A DNA stretch of 64,000 nucleotides from Bacillus pseudomycoides DSM 12442 (GCF_000161455.1 NZ_CM000745.1:3232812-3296811); one strand, 5' to 3'; shown: positions 45,731-53,963, numbered from the stretch's first letter. The notes: a model not told the origin generated them from the letters alone. A program made the numbers and translations.

Positions 45731-45819
45731 TCCTCTAGTCCTCCTTATGCATTTTTTATTAAACATATGCAGTTACTAGAAAAGATAGAATACCAACATA
45801 TAAAGAATAATACAAAAAA

Positions 45820-45855
45820 AAATAAACGCAGAAGAATATCTTCTGCGTTTATTTC
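45820..45855 (-). terminator. Terminator after rpmF
   Basis: Perfect 16-bp inverted repeat AAATAAACGCAGAAGA / TCTTCTGCGTTTATTT with a 3-nt loop. Confidence 0.9.
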
Positions 45856-45860
45856 CACAA

Positions 45861-46034
45861 TTACTTGCTGATTACTTCTTTACCTTTGTAAGTACCGCAT
45901 GCTTTACATACACGGTGAGCTAATTTCGCTTCACCACAGCTTGGGCACTCTACCATACCAGGTACTGATAATTTGAAATGCGTACGACGCTTTCTTTTTA
46001 CTGTTTTAGAAGTTCTTCTAAAAGGTACAGCCAT
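45861..46034 (-). CDS. rpmF: Ribosomal protein L32
   Basis: 57-residue large-subunit protein starting [17 protein letters not shown]. It keeps the zinc ribbon ([18 protein letters not shown]), so it is the zinc-binding form. The ATG at 46034 follows GGAGG; a longer frame runs back into the yceD-rpmF gap. Downstream of yceD, as in most bacteria. Confidence 0.97.
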
Positions 46035-46095
46035 TCTTCCCACCTCCTTAAAAGAAATAGTTATTTTCATATGAAGGCCTGAACCAGTCTTCCGA

Positions 46096-46596
46096 TTATT
46101 TGTCAAAAAACTTCGCAAGTCCTGCTAACCTTGGATCAACAGGCTTTTCTTTGCTTTCTTCCGAAATCACTTGCCAGTCTTGACCTTGCGTTGGTGCTCC
46201 ACCGGAAACATCATCACTGAAAATTTGCATTGGAATCTCCAAAAGTATATTTTCCTTGATTATTGGGAGTAAGTCAAGTACTTCTCCTTCTAAGTAATGG
46301 ATTTCCGCTTCCGTTTCATACTCTTCTTCTGAAGTTTGGAACACCTCAGTTGTTTTAATGTCAAATGGTAATGTTACATCTACTAAAGAGCGAGAACATG
46401 GTAAAACCATGCTTCCAGTTATATGTAGATGAAACGTAAACTTACTGGAGCCAAAATCAACTCTACCTGTTACATGGACAGGATTAATTTCTCGAATTTC
46501 TTTCTCGACTTCTTTTAGCTCACTTACATCTACCATCTCATCCAATGTCAATCCTTTATGTCTCAATTTGTTTAATTGATGGATGGACCATTTCAT
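46096..46596 (-). CDS. YceD/DUF177 family protein
   Basis: 166-residue DUF177 protein (YlbN in B. subtilis) encoded just before rpmF. YceD homologues are implicated in 23S rRNA accumulation in other bacteria and plants. Conserved segments: [14 protein letters not shown] and [12 protein letters not shown]. The gene pair is among the commonest bacterial synteny blocks. Confidence 0.9.
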
Positions 46597-46646
46597 ATCA
46601 TATCACCTCAAGGCAACAAACAAAATTATAGCTAGCCATTTTATAT

Positions 46647-46710
46647 TTGTCAATGTTTTTTCTTTACACTATAATGAAGTCATTATAGGAAATAATATAT
46701 AGATTATCAT
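46647..46710. promoter_or_regulatory. Overlapping divergent promoters sharing a palindromic -10
   Basis: Plus strand: TTGTCA (46647-46652), 17 bp, TATAAT (46670-46675), for tmcAL. Minus strand: ATGATA (46705-46710), 17 bp, TATAAT (46682-46687), for yceD-rpmF. The two -10 hexamers are the arms of a perfect palindrome (46670-46687). Confidence 0.72.
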
Positions 46711-46749
46711 GTTTTTAGAAAAGATGCTACATCGAAAGGAGAGATTATC

Positions 46750-47991
46750 ATAAAGGCAAGCGGTATTATTGTTGAATATAACCCCTTTCATAACGGTCAT
46801 GCTTATCATGTGCAACAAACAAAAAAGTTAACACAGTCCGACATTACAATCGCTGTCATGAGCGGATCATTTTTACAACGTGGTGAACCAGCTCTCTTAT
46901 CAAAATGGTTCCGAACCAAGATGGCTCTAGCCGGTGGTATAGATCTTGTTGTTGAACTCCCTTATACATTCGCAACACAAAAAGCCGAAACATTTGCTAA
47001 CGGTGCTATTTCTATTTTAGATGCCCTTGGCGTTTCTGAAATTTGCTTCGGCAGTGAGGATGGAGAGGTTCAAAACTTCTATAATACCATTTCTTTACGC
47101 CAAAAGGAAAAAGATACTTTCAATCAACTTGTGCAGCAATTTATGGATGCTGGAAACAGCTATGCCAAAGCAACTTCTCAAGCCTTTTCACACATCTTAT
47201 CGGACGTCAATACTGTTGATATGTCCCAGCCAAATAATATATTAGGCTTACATTACATTGAAGCGATTCTTTCTCAGAAAAGTTCCATTCATGCACATAC
47301 CATTGAAAGGTTCGCATCTCATTACCATGACGAAACCTTTCAAGATAACCATATTGCAAGTGCGACTAGCATTCGCAAACAATTATTTAGTGAAAATGAT
47401 TCATTCACAACCATTTATCCATTTGTACCCAATTGTACCGCATCTTTTTTAGAAAGCTATAAACAAACGTATCATACACTGCATTGTTGGGAGGAGTATT
47501 TCCCATTTTTTAAATATAGACTTTTGACAATGTCTTCCAAGGATTTACAACATATATATGAGGTAGAGGAAGGATTGGAGCATCGTATTTTATCAAAAAT
47601 ACATAATACCTCTTCATTTCTTACTTTCATGGAAGCATTAAAAACAAAACGTTATACATGGACTAGATTACAACGGGTATGTACACATATTTTAACAAAT
47701 ACAACAAAAGAAGAAATGGAAAAGGCACATATAGAGCAACATGCACCATATATCCGTTTACTTGGTATGTCACAAAAAGGACAAACTTATATTTCGAAAC
47801 AAAAAAAAAATCTAGGACTCCCGCTTCTTACTCATACGAAAACATTTCAACATCCCGTTCTAGATATAGAGCGCAAAGCAAATGCTGTTTATTTTTCAGT
47901 GCTACAAGAACCTTTACGTACAAAATGTATACAAAAGGATATAACTCAGCATCCTATTCGGTATGATGAAACAACGAATAATTTTTTATAA
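46750..47991 (+). CDS. tmcAL: TmcAL (YlbM), tRNA-Met cytidine acetate ligase, apparent AUA start
   Basis: Uses acetate and ATP to acetylate C34 of elongator tRNA-Met (ac4C). The nucleotidyltransferase motif FHNGHAYH and the N-terminal strand KASGIIVEYNP are encoded upstream of the first usual start codon (GTG at 46810). Any product starting at 46810 would lack the ATP-binding HxGH. The orthologue-matching first codon is ATA at 46750, 8 nt after AAAGGAG (46735-46741). ATC (46747) and ATT (46744) also lie in frame, but nearer the ribosome site. 413 residues if ATA is used. C-terminal half matches the family. Confidence 0.85.
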   Translation: MKASGIIVEYNPFHNGHAYHVQQTKKLTQSDITIAVMSGSFLQRGEPALLSKWFRTKMALAGGIDLVVELPYTFATQKAETFANGAISILDALGVSEICFGSEDGEVQNFYNTISLRQKEKDTFNQLVQQFMDAGNSYAKATSQAFSHILSDVNTVDMSQPNNILGLHYIEAILSQKSSIHAHTIERFASHYHDETFQDNHIASATSIRKQLFSENDSFTTIYPFVPNCTASFLESYKQTYHTLHCWEEYFPFFKYRLLTMSSKDLQHIYEVEEGLEHRILSKIHNTSSFLTFMEALKTKRYTWTRLQRVCTHILTNTTKEEMEKAHIEQHAPYIRLLGMSQKGQTYISKQKKNLGLPLLTHTKTFQHPVLDIERKANAVYFSVLQEPLRTKCIQKDITQHPIRYDETTNNFL

Positions 47992-48017
47992 AAAAACCTC
48001 TCTAGGGCGAGAGGTTT
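47990..48017. terminator. Bidirectional terminator between tmcAL and ylbL
   Basis: AAACCTCTC / GAGAGGTTT inverted repeat with A- and T-runs between convergent genes. Confidence 0.88.
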
Positions 48018-49041
48018 ACTTTTTTTCTGACATTTTTTCTAAATATGCTAGCGCATCATCTAATGTATCTACTGGTACAATTTTCATCTTTGTTTTTATA
48101 TCTTTCGCTGCTTCAAGCGCTTCTTTATAATTCGATTTCGGTGCCCCTTTTTCATTTGGAGCAAAGAATATTTCTGCACCCGCATCACTAGCAGCTACAA
48201 CTTTTTGTTGAATACCACCAATCGGACCAACTTCTCCCTTTTCATTAATGGTTCCCGTTCCAGCAATCTCATGACCTTTTGTCATATCCTCTTCAGTCAA
48301 TTGATTATAGATTTCCAATGTAAACATTAATCCTGCTGATGGTCCCCCAATTTCATGTGAATCAATTTTCACCTTTGGATCTACTACTAAGTCCCTTTCA
48401 GTAACAATGGAAACTCCAATACCAACACGTCCCTTGCCATCAGGAATTTGTTTTAGCGTTAGTTTTTCTGTAGAACGTTTCCCCCCACGAATATACTCAA
48501 TATTTACTACATCCCCTTCTTTTTTACCTGACATATATGCAATAAATTGGTCTATCGCTTCAAAAGGCTGACCGTCAACAGCGACAATTATATCCCCAAG
48601 TTTTAATTTCCCTTCAGCGGACATATTTTTCGCAATCCCAGCAACTAAAACCCCTTTGTTTTGAAAGGAAACTGAACGATTTGCTCGCTTATACGCATTA
48701 TAAATGGCTGCGTTTTGAGAATCTTTCATTGCATACGCTTGGCGGAATTGATATTCTTCATCACTCTCACCTTTTTGCAAAATCTCCTCTGCTTTAGAAA
48801 TGTGATTATATTTATTAAATTGGGCAGCTATTAGATTTACAACATTCGCAGGCCCCATCGAAACGGTCACGAGCATAAAATCACCTGACTCTTTCTTCCC
48901 ACCATCAACTTGTACATATGGTTCTAATTTCGCTGCCATACCTGGTTTTGTTACATAATATGGTAGACGTACATAGACAAGCAACATTGCTAATATAACG
49001 CCAATTAAAATTGCATATATAAAACGAAAACGCTTAAACAT
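48016..49041 (-). CDS. ylbL: YlbL, membrane PDZ/Lon-type serine protease
   Basis: 341-residue protein with an N-terminal transmembrane segment (IYAILIGVILAMLLVYV), a central PDZ domain (KLGDIIVAVDGQPFE) and a C-terminal Lon-like protease domain with catalytic Ser in GGPSAGLMF and Lys in IQQKVVAASDAGA. In B. subtilis YlbL degrades the DNA-damage cell-division inhibitor YneA. Starts at the ATG at 49041, overlapping ylbK by 8 bp. Confidence 0.93.
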   Translation of the reverse strand: MFKRFRFIYAILIGVILAMLLVYVRLPYYVTKPGMAAKLEPYVQVDGGKKESGDFMLVTVSMGPANVVNLIAAQFNKYNHISKAEEILQKGESDEEYQFRQAYAMKDSQNAAIYNAYKRANRSVSFQNKGVLVAGIAKNMSAEGKLKLGDIIVAVDGQPFEAIDQFIAYMSGKKEGDVVNIEYIRGGKRSTEKLTLKQIPDGKGRVGIGVSIVTERDLVVDPKVKIDSHEIGGPSAGLMFTLEIYNQLTEEDMTKGHEIAGTGTINEKGEVGPIGGIQQKVVAASDAGAEIFFAPNEKGAPKSNYKEALEAAKDIKTKMKIVPVDTLDDALAYLEKMSEKK

Positions 49042-49825
49042 TATTTTTCTCCTTCCACTGCTCAATTAATAAGTAAATTTTCTGAATGTGTTTTTCGGCC
49101 TCTTCTTCTCCAACTCGAATAATGTCTTCGATATTGGTAAAAGCACGAGAACTAAACTGTTCTACTGCCGGGCGCATCATTAAGTCTGAAGCAATTTGCC
49201 GATTAACAACAAGTTCATGCTGCATAATCTCAATACTCTGCATGATAACATCATAAATAGATGTAACTTCTCCGTTCACCTTAATAGGAGATACATCTAC
49301 AGCAATTACAATATCAGCTCCTAAGTCTTTAACAACGGATACAGGGATGCGATCAATCACTCCGCCATCCACTAATAAACGACCATCTATTTTTTCAGGT
49401 ACAAACACTCCTGGCACAGAAATACTCGCCCTCACCGCATCAGCAATAGAACCGCTTGTAAATACAACTTTTTCCCCCTTTAAAATGTCAGTGGCCACAA
49501 CTGCAGTTGGGATATCTAGCTCTTCTAAATTTTTATTATATGTAAACATTTTAATCATATCTTTTACCCGTTTTCCAGAAATAAATCCCATTTTCGGTAC
49601 AGTAAAATCCAAATAGTATTTTCGTTTAAATAATGTGGCCATTCGATAGAGTCTCTCCACGTTGCAACCCGCTGCATAAAATGTCCCAATTAACGCCCCC
49701 ATACTACTTCCAGCAATCATATGAATGGGAATATTCGCCTCTCGTAACACTTTAATCACCCCGACATGCGCAAAGCCTTTTGCACCTCCAGATCCAAGAG
49801 CTAAGCCTATTTTTGGTTCATTCAT
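49034..49825 (-). CDS. ylbK: YlbK, patatin-like phospholipase
   Basis: 263 residues. Oxyanion loop GSGGAKGFAHVG, nucleophile serine in AGSSMGALIG, and the dyad Asp in LVDGGVIDRIP: all catalytic parts of a patatin-type lipid hydrolase are intact. Substrate unknown. Start at the ATG at 49825 (MNEPKIGLALG), three codons inside the longest frame and better spaced from AAAGGGTGAG. Confidence 0.9.
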   Translation of the reverse strand: MNEPKIGLALGSGGAKGFAHVGVIKVLREANIPIHMIAGSSMGALIGTFYAAGCNVERLYRMATLFKRKYYLDFTVPKMGFISGKRVKDMIKMFTYNKNLEELDIPTAVVATDILKGEKVVFTSGSIADAVRASISVPGVFVPEKIDGRLLVDGGVIDRIPVSVVKDLGADIVIAVDVSPIKVNGEVTSIYDVIMQSIEIMQHELVVNRQIASDLMMRPAVEQFSSRAFTNIEDIIRVGEEEAEKHIQKIYLLIEQWKEKNNV

Positions 49826-49939
49826 TTCTCTCACCCTTTAAATTTTTTCATCCTCTTTTTCATACTTATGGTCTAAATTCACCATGTATCCACGTATACT
49901 GAAATGAACGTTTTTTGGGACAAAGGGGGCTACGTTAAA

Positions 49940-51172
49940 ATGTATGAAAAATGGAAAACAGCTTTTCTCACCATAACGATGATATTTCTAACATTTTCTC
50001 TCGTACTTCACCCCCAAGCCGCTTTGCAATCTTCTATTCGCGGATTAAATATATGGTGGGAAGTTGTCTTTCCTTCACTACTACCTTTTTTTATCGTTGC
50101 GGAGCTTTTAATTAGTATAGGTGTTGTAAAGTTTATCGGTATTATATTAGAACCGCTTATGCGCCCGCTCTTTCGTGTGCCTGGTATTGGCGGATTTGTT
50201 TGGGCAATGGGAATGGCCTCCGGCTTCCCTGCGGGCGCCAAATTAAGTGCAAGACTCCGGAAAAGTAATCAGCTAACGCAAATAGAAGCGGAACGACTCG
50301 TATCATTTACCAACTCTTCAAATCCATTATTTATTTTTGGAGCTGTTTCTATTGGCTTTTTTAACAATCCTAAATTAGGTTTCATACTAGCTGCTGCACA
50401 TTATGTTAGCAACCTTACTGTCGGATTACTTATGCGTTTTTATGGAAACAACAATACTTACATACAAGAAAAACAATCCATTCAAAAACGTCCCTTACAA
50501 CACGCTTTTTCAATTCTCCACGAGACGCGTTTACAAGAGAACAGACCAATTGGAAAACTACTTGGTGATGCCATTATCTCCTCTATTCAAACTTTACTCA
50601 TGATTGGTGGATTTATTATTTTATTCTCCGTTTTAAATAAAATGATTACTGTCTTCCAACTCACGGCAGCACTAGCTTTTATTATGCAACATATTTTAAA
50701 ATTCTTCCAACTGTCACCACACTTTAGCATTCCCATCCTATCAGGACTTTTTGAAATGACACTAGGTAGCCAAATGATCAGCCAAACCAATCAGACTACA
50801 ATTCTTGAACAAGCAATGGTAACGAGCTTTATCCTCGCATTTAGCGGCCTTTCTATCCAAGCTCAGGTAGCGAGTATTTTAGCCGAAACTGATATTCGCT
50901 TTAAACCCTATTTCTTTGCAAGAATTATCCAAAGTATTCTCGCCCCAATTTACACTTTTATATTTTGGGTACCACTTTATGAAAAATTACATTCTTTTTC
51001 ACCAAATCAACAAGATATCCCTGTTTTTTTATCAAACCATGCTTCTATTCTTGCAAAGACTTGGGAAATATTGCTTCGCTACGGTCCTACTTTTACACTA
51101 TTTTGTTTATATCTATATGTTATTTTATTATTCTTACGCATAATAAACAAAGAAAAACCCCGTTCATCTTAA
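49940..51172 (+). CDS. ylbJ: YlbJ, sporulation integral membrane protein
   Basis: 410-residue polytopic membrane protein of the nucleoside-recognition (Gate) family; YlbJ is a sigma-E-controlled mother-cell protein needed for heat-resistant spores in B. subtilis. Family stretch GFVWAMGMASGFPAGAKLSA. The ATG at 49940 follows AAGGGGG; a longer frame from 49904 is unlikely. A CATACTTA element near 49861 could be a sigma-E -10, but the -35 match is weak. Its 3' end overlaps coaD tail to tail. Confidence 0.92.
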   Translation: MYEKWKTAFLTITMIFLTFSLVLHPQAALQSSIRGLNIWWEVVFPSLLPFFIVAELLISIGVVKFIGIILEPLMRPLFRVPGIGGFVWAMGMASGFPAGAKLSARLRKSNQLTQIEAERLVSFTNSSNPLFIFGAVSIGFFNNPKLGFILAAAHYVSNLTVGLLMRFYGNNNTYIQEKQSIQKRPLQHAFSILHETRLQENRPIGKLLGDAIISSIQTLLMIGGFIILFSVLNKMITVFQLTAALAFIMQHILKFFQLSPHFSIPILSGLFEMTLGSQMISQTNQTTILEQAMVTSFILAFSGLSIQAQVASILAETDIRFKPYFFARIIQSILAPIYTFIFWVPLYEKLHSFSPNQQDIPVFLSNHASILAKTWEILLRYGPTFTLFCLYLYVILLFLRIINKEKPRSS

Positions 51173-51180
51173 CGGGGTTT
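51156..51180. terminator. Bidirectional terminator inside the ylbJ/coaD overlap
   Basis: AAACCCCGTT / AACGGGGTTT inverted repeat whose loop holds the coaD stop codon; the ylbJ stop lies at the edge of the loop. Serves both convergent genes. Confidence 0.88.
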
Positions 51181-51655
51181 GAAACTTTTCTTTTAAAGCG
51201 TGCTCTACAACAGAAGGAACAAGACCAGCTACATTTCCACCATAACGAGCCACTTCCTTCACAATGCTCGAACTTAAAAATGAATATTGATTATTTGTCA
51301 TAATAAAAAAGGTTTCAATATTTTCGTCTAACTTACGATTCATCGATGTAATTTGCATCTCATATTCAAAATCAGAAACTGCACGTAAACCACGTAAAAT
51401 TGCGTTTGCATTACGCATTTTTGCATATTCAACTAACAGTCCGCTATGCGAATCAACTTTTACGTTTGGAATATCTTTTGTTGCTTCTCGAATTAGCTCT
51501 AGGCGCTCTTCTACTGAAAAGAACGGTTTCTTGGAAGAATTGTTTAAAACGACAACATATACTTCGTCAAACACCTTTGCGCCTCTTTTAATAATATCCA
51601 AATGCCCAAGAGTTATCGGATCAAAACTCCCTGAAGAAATTGCTATGCTTGTCAT
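51164..51655 (-). CDS. coaD: Pantetheine-phosphate adenylyltransferase CoaD
   Basis: Forms dephospho-CoA from ATP and 4'-phosphopantetheine, the fourth step of CoA synthesis. Nucleotidyltransferase motif SGSFDPITLGHLDII and the ISSSIVKEVA loop near residue 128. 163 residues. Overlaps the rsmD stop by 4 bp and shares the last 9 bp with ylbJ on the other strand. Confidence 0.97.
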   Translation of the reverse strand: MTSIAISSGSFDPITLGHLDIIKRGAKVFDEVYVVVLNNSSKKPFFSVEERLELIREATKDIPNVKVDSHSGLLVEYAKMRNANAILRGLRAVSDFEYEMQITSMNRKLDENIETFFIMTNNQYSFLSSSIVKEVARYGGNVAGLVPSVVEHALKEKFQTPLR

Positions 51656-52218
51656 TCGGTCCCCTCACCTTCATGCTTATAAATGGAAATCGCTGTCATA
51701 CCATAATTTTCTGCTCTTACCTTTACAAGTCCCCCTATTGCTTCCGGTAAGACTACATCATCCCCATGTTCTGCCATAATCAATCCATCTTCGTTCAATA
51801 ATCCGTGTTGGTCCATAACACTAATTAATGAAATGATTTTTTGATCTTTGTATGGTGGATCTAGCAGTATGAGATCAAATGATAGTTCACGTTTAATTAA
51901 CGCCTTCAAAGCGCGCTCTGCATCATTTCTATACACTTCAGCTTGGTCATGTACTCTACAGCTTTCTAAATTTTGATGAATAACCTTCACCGCTTTATTA
52001 TCCCGATCAACAAAAATGGCTTTGTCAACCCCTCTGCTAAGCGCTTCAATCCCAAGCCCTCCGCTACCTCCAAACAAATCGAGGGCAATTCCTCCTTCGA
52101 AATAAGGACCAATCATATTAAAGATGGCTTCTTTTACCTTATCTGTTGTCGGTCGCGTTGTATTACCTGGCACAGCCTTAAGCGGATGCCCTTTACATTT
52201 TCCAGAAACTACTCTCAT
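51652..52218 (-). CDS. rsmD: 16S rRNA (guanine-966 N2) methyltransferase RsmD
   Basis: S-adenosylmethionine-dependent methyltransferase: ALDLFGGSGGLGIEALSRG is motif I and LILLDPPYKD the catalytic DPPY motif of N2-guanine methylases. 188 residues. YlbH of B. subtilis, coupled to coaD. A structured leader with its own terminator lies about 160-240 bases upstream. Confidence 0.95.
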   Translation of the reverse strand: MRVVSGKCKGHPLKAVPGNTTRPTTDKVKEAIFNMIGPYFEGGIALDLFGGSGGLGIEALSRGVDKAIFVDRDNKAVKVIHQNLESCRVHDQAEVYRNDAERALKALIKRELSFDLILLDPPYKDQKIISLISVMDQHGLLNEDGLIMAEHGDDVVLPEAIGGLVKVRAENYGMTAISIYKHEGEGTE

Positions 52219-52375
52219 TTGCTGTCACTACCTTTATTTCAATCTATCGAGCGATTATTACAAACGCATATTCGTTTGGTTAACCGCTATCAAACCTCAC
52301 TGTTTTTTGGGTGTTTTTCCATTAAAGGATAAACGAATCCGCTATCTATTAAAAGAAAAACTAATTTATTTCGTT

Positions 52376-52500
52376 AAAAAAGTCATCATTACATGATAAC
52401 TTTTCAGTATCCCATATGTATATTCATCTCGCTATTGGCGAGTCAGATCCCTCTCTACTAACGCAAGTTTCACTTTATCTTTTTTATCCTATCATAAAAT
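52376..52500 (-). ncRNA. Structured leader upstream of rsmD, possibly the ylbH leader RNA
   Basis: On the minus strand a short hairpin CTCGC/GCGAG (52428-52442) is followed by a terminator-like hairpin with a 10-bp stem (AAGTTATCAT / ATGATGACTT) and T6 at 52376-52405, some 160 bases before rsmD. An Rfam family called the ylbH leader is known upstream of this gene in Bacillus; I believe this is that element but could not compare it. Confidence 0.5.
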
Positions 52501-52582
52501 AAAAAAAAGAAAAATAAAAAGCCTACGATAAATTTTAAATTCATTATGTATATCTTCATTTAGATTGGACATAAATAAATAT

Positions 52583-52726
52583 AACAACATCACCTTCGAT
52601 GTTGTTGCCAACCGCGGAGAAGACTTACGTTTCCCCATAAGTTCTTCCTCCGGTTTCTCCTCTCCCTTTGCCTTCTTACTAGTACATACTAGTGTAAGAA
52701 GGGCCCTGCTTTGCAGGGTTTTTTTT
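52583..52726 (+). ncRNA. Multi-hairpin RNA locus with terminator
   Basis: Four consecutive hairpins: 52583-52606 (perfect 9-bp stem), 52610-52655 (AACCG/CGGTT base with inner pairing), 52671-52702 (15 or so bp, nearly perfect) and a terminator 52704-52726 (CCCTGC/GCAGGG, T8). This may be a small RNA, or a terminated leader of the gene at 52788. I do not recognise a family. Confidence 0.5.
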
Positions 52727-52787
52727 CTTTGTCTGCTTTTCATTTTAAAAACGAAGTGATACAGTAAAAGAAAGAGGAGGAAATAAT

Positions 52788-53177
52788 ATGATTCAACGTT
52801 TTATTGAACTAGGAGAAGGCTACTCCGATTTATATGAATTACTTGAGATTGCAAAGACAAATAAAGATCGTGTATCACATATGTTACAATTTGAAACCTT
52901 AAAAAATGATAAAAAAGTATGCTCACTTGTTGTTGTTCTTAAACCTACAACGGTTGGGGATTTCCAACCGCTATATATATGCCGCGAAGGGATTCCTATA
53001 CTTGAAGGTACAAAAAGTAAACGAATCGTTTTATTCGAGGAAACAGCGGAACAAATCGAAAAAAACGTTACTTCTTTTACTGTAAAACCTTCTACAATTT
53101 TCCCAGAAAAAGAATTATATTTTAATCACCTTATCGGCATTTTACGAATGAATCATTTCATTCCTCCAATGCAATAG
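52788..53177 (+). CDS. Conserved hypothetical protein (DUF7147-like)
   Basis: 129-residue cytoplasmic protein starting MIQRFIELGEGYSDLYELLE, no membrane segments, no catalytic motif I can see. Similar Bacillus proteins have been labelled methylthioribose kinase or DUF7147; I do not trust the enzyme name, since a kinase would be about three times longer. A strong ribosome site (GAGGAGG, 7-9 nt before the ATG) supports expression. Preceded by the multi-hairpin RNA locus. Confidence 0.75.
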   Translation: MIQRFIELGEGYSDLYELLEIAKTNKDRVSHMLQFETLKNDKKVCSLVVVLKPTTVGDFQPLYICREGIPILEGTKSKRIVLFEETAEQIEKNVTSFTVKPSTIFPEKELYFNHLIGILRMNHFIPPMQ

Positions 53178-53204
53178 CAATTTATACTCATTGTATTTTT
53201 ATTA

Positions 53205-53510
53205 AATTGAACTACCCTCACCTACCTCTACAAGAGCTTAAGGTGGGGGATTCTCCTGTCTCTGTCCTCACAAAAACAGTTCCTCTCGTTCAACAAAGAG
53301 GATACAACAATATAGAGTTCGGTAGTGTCTGTATGCAATGTAAGACGACCCATTCTATCTTCCGACGAAAGGCAAACAAAATAGGTACAACTACTTTATT
53401 CTTATATCGAGGATAGAACACTTTGTCATGCATCCAGTTCCTAGACTTGTTATCTGCTCTGGTAATAAGCGTAAAAATCTAGGACAAATTGCTCTTTTTT
53501 ATCATGCAAA
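53205..53510 (-). mobile_element. Right end / omega-RNA-like tail of an IS200/IS605-type element
   Basis: Between the tnpB relic stop and about 53205 there are 300 bases without a gene, ending on the minus strand in nested stems CCCACCT...AGGTGAGGG and CTCT/AGAG (53215-53249), then GTAGTTCAAT. This form and position fit the omega-RNA and right end of TnpB transposons. Confidence 0.55.
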
Positions 53511-53963
53511 TCATTTTGCTAGTTTTTTCTTTTCATTTTCAAACAAGTGTAACCGTTCGATTTGTAAGACTTCTTTCGGTTGATCTACATCGTATAGCTG
53601 ATAGAAATGATGCGTGCCAATATCCAATCGATTGTTTAATTGATGCCAATGGCTCCAGTGGTGTGCATCTTTCTTTGGAATATAAGGCTGAAGCACCCCA
53701 GCTACTTTTTCTTTATACCCTAACCCTCGGCGACCAATCGTAAAAGCCGCGGATTAATGAATAAAGATGCCGAATTTCCGCTTGAGAACGAGATGAAGAC
53801 TATCTGTATATATCTTACGGTTCCAACGTTTTTCCCGAACAATCATTTGAAACGCAAAGCGCTTCGCCTGATTACATGTTTCGATTGTCTCTGCCAATGC
53901 ATCTACCATTTCATGCGGTAAATCTACCTTATAGATCCGTTTCGAAAAATATGCTTTCTTCAC
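53511..53963 (-). pseudogene. Internally deleted TnpB (IS200/IS605 OrfB) nuclease relic
   Basis: The first ~67 residues (from GTG at 53963; VDLPHEMVDALAETIETCNQ, RFAFQMIVREKRWNRK) are a clear TnpB N-terminus. The frame then breaks, and a second minus-strand frame from about 53760 to 53511 reads like the TnpB C-terminus after RuvC III (IGRRGLGYKEKV, LQPYIPKKDAHHWSHW). The middle, with RuvC I-II and the zinc ribbon, is gone, so no nuclease can be made. Confidence 0.75.

Larger units (their letters stand above)
52219..52787. other. Gene-free 570 bp region with RNA-like structures on both strands
   Basis: No supported protein gene. The minus strand carries an rsmD leader with a terminator (52376-52500). 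The plus strand carries a run of four hairpins ending in a strong terminator (52583-52726) before the next gene. Confidence 0.7.

Noticed and set aside
46810..47991. tmcAL starting at the GTG at 46810
   Set aside because: No ribosome site precedes it and the product would lack the conserved N-terminal HxGH motif encoded in frame upstream.
52492..52743. 83-codon minus-strand frame
   Set aside because: It is antisense to the hairpin-rich RNA locus and terminator, low-complexity, with no family resemblance.
53207..53416. 69-codon plus-strand frame with a CMQC motif
   Set aside because: It covers the transposon right end on the opposite strand; the two cysteines alone do not make a zinc ribbon.
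53489..53743. 84-codon plus-strand frame
   Set aside because: It is antisense to the TnpB C-terminal fragment and resembles no protein.
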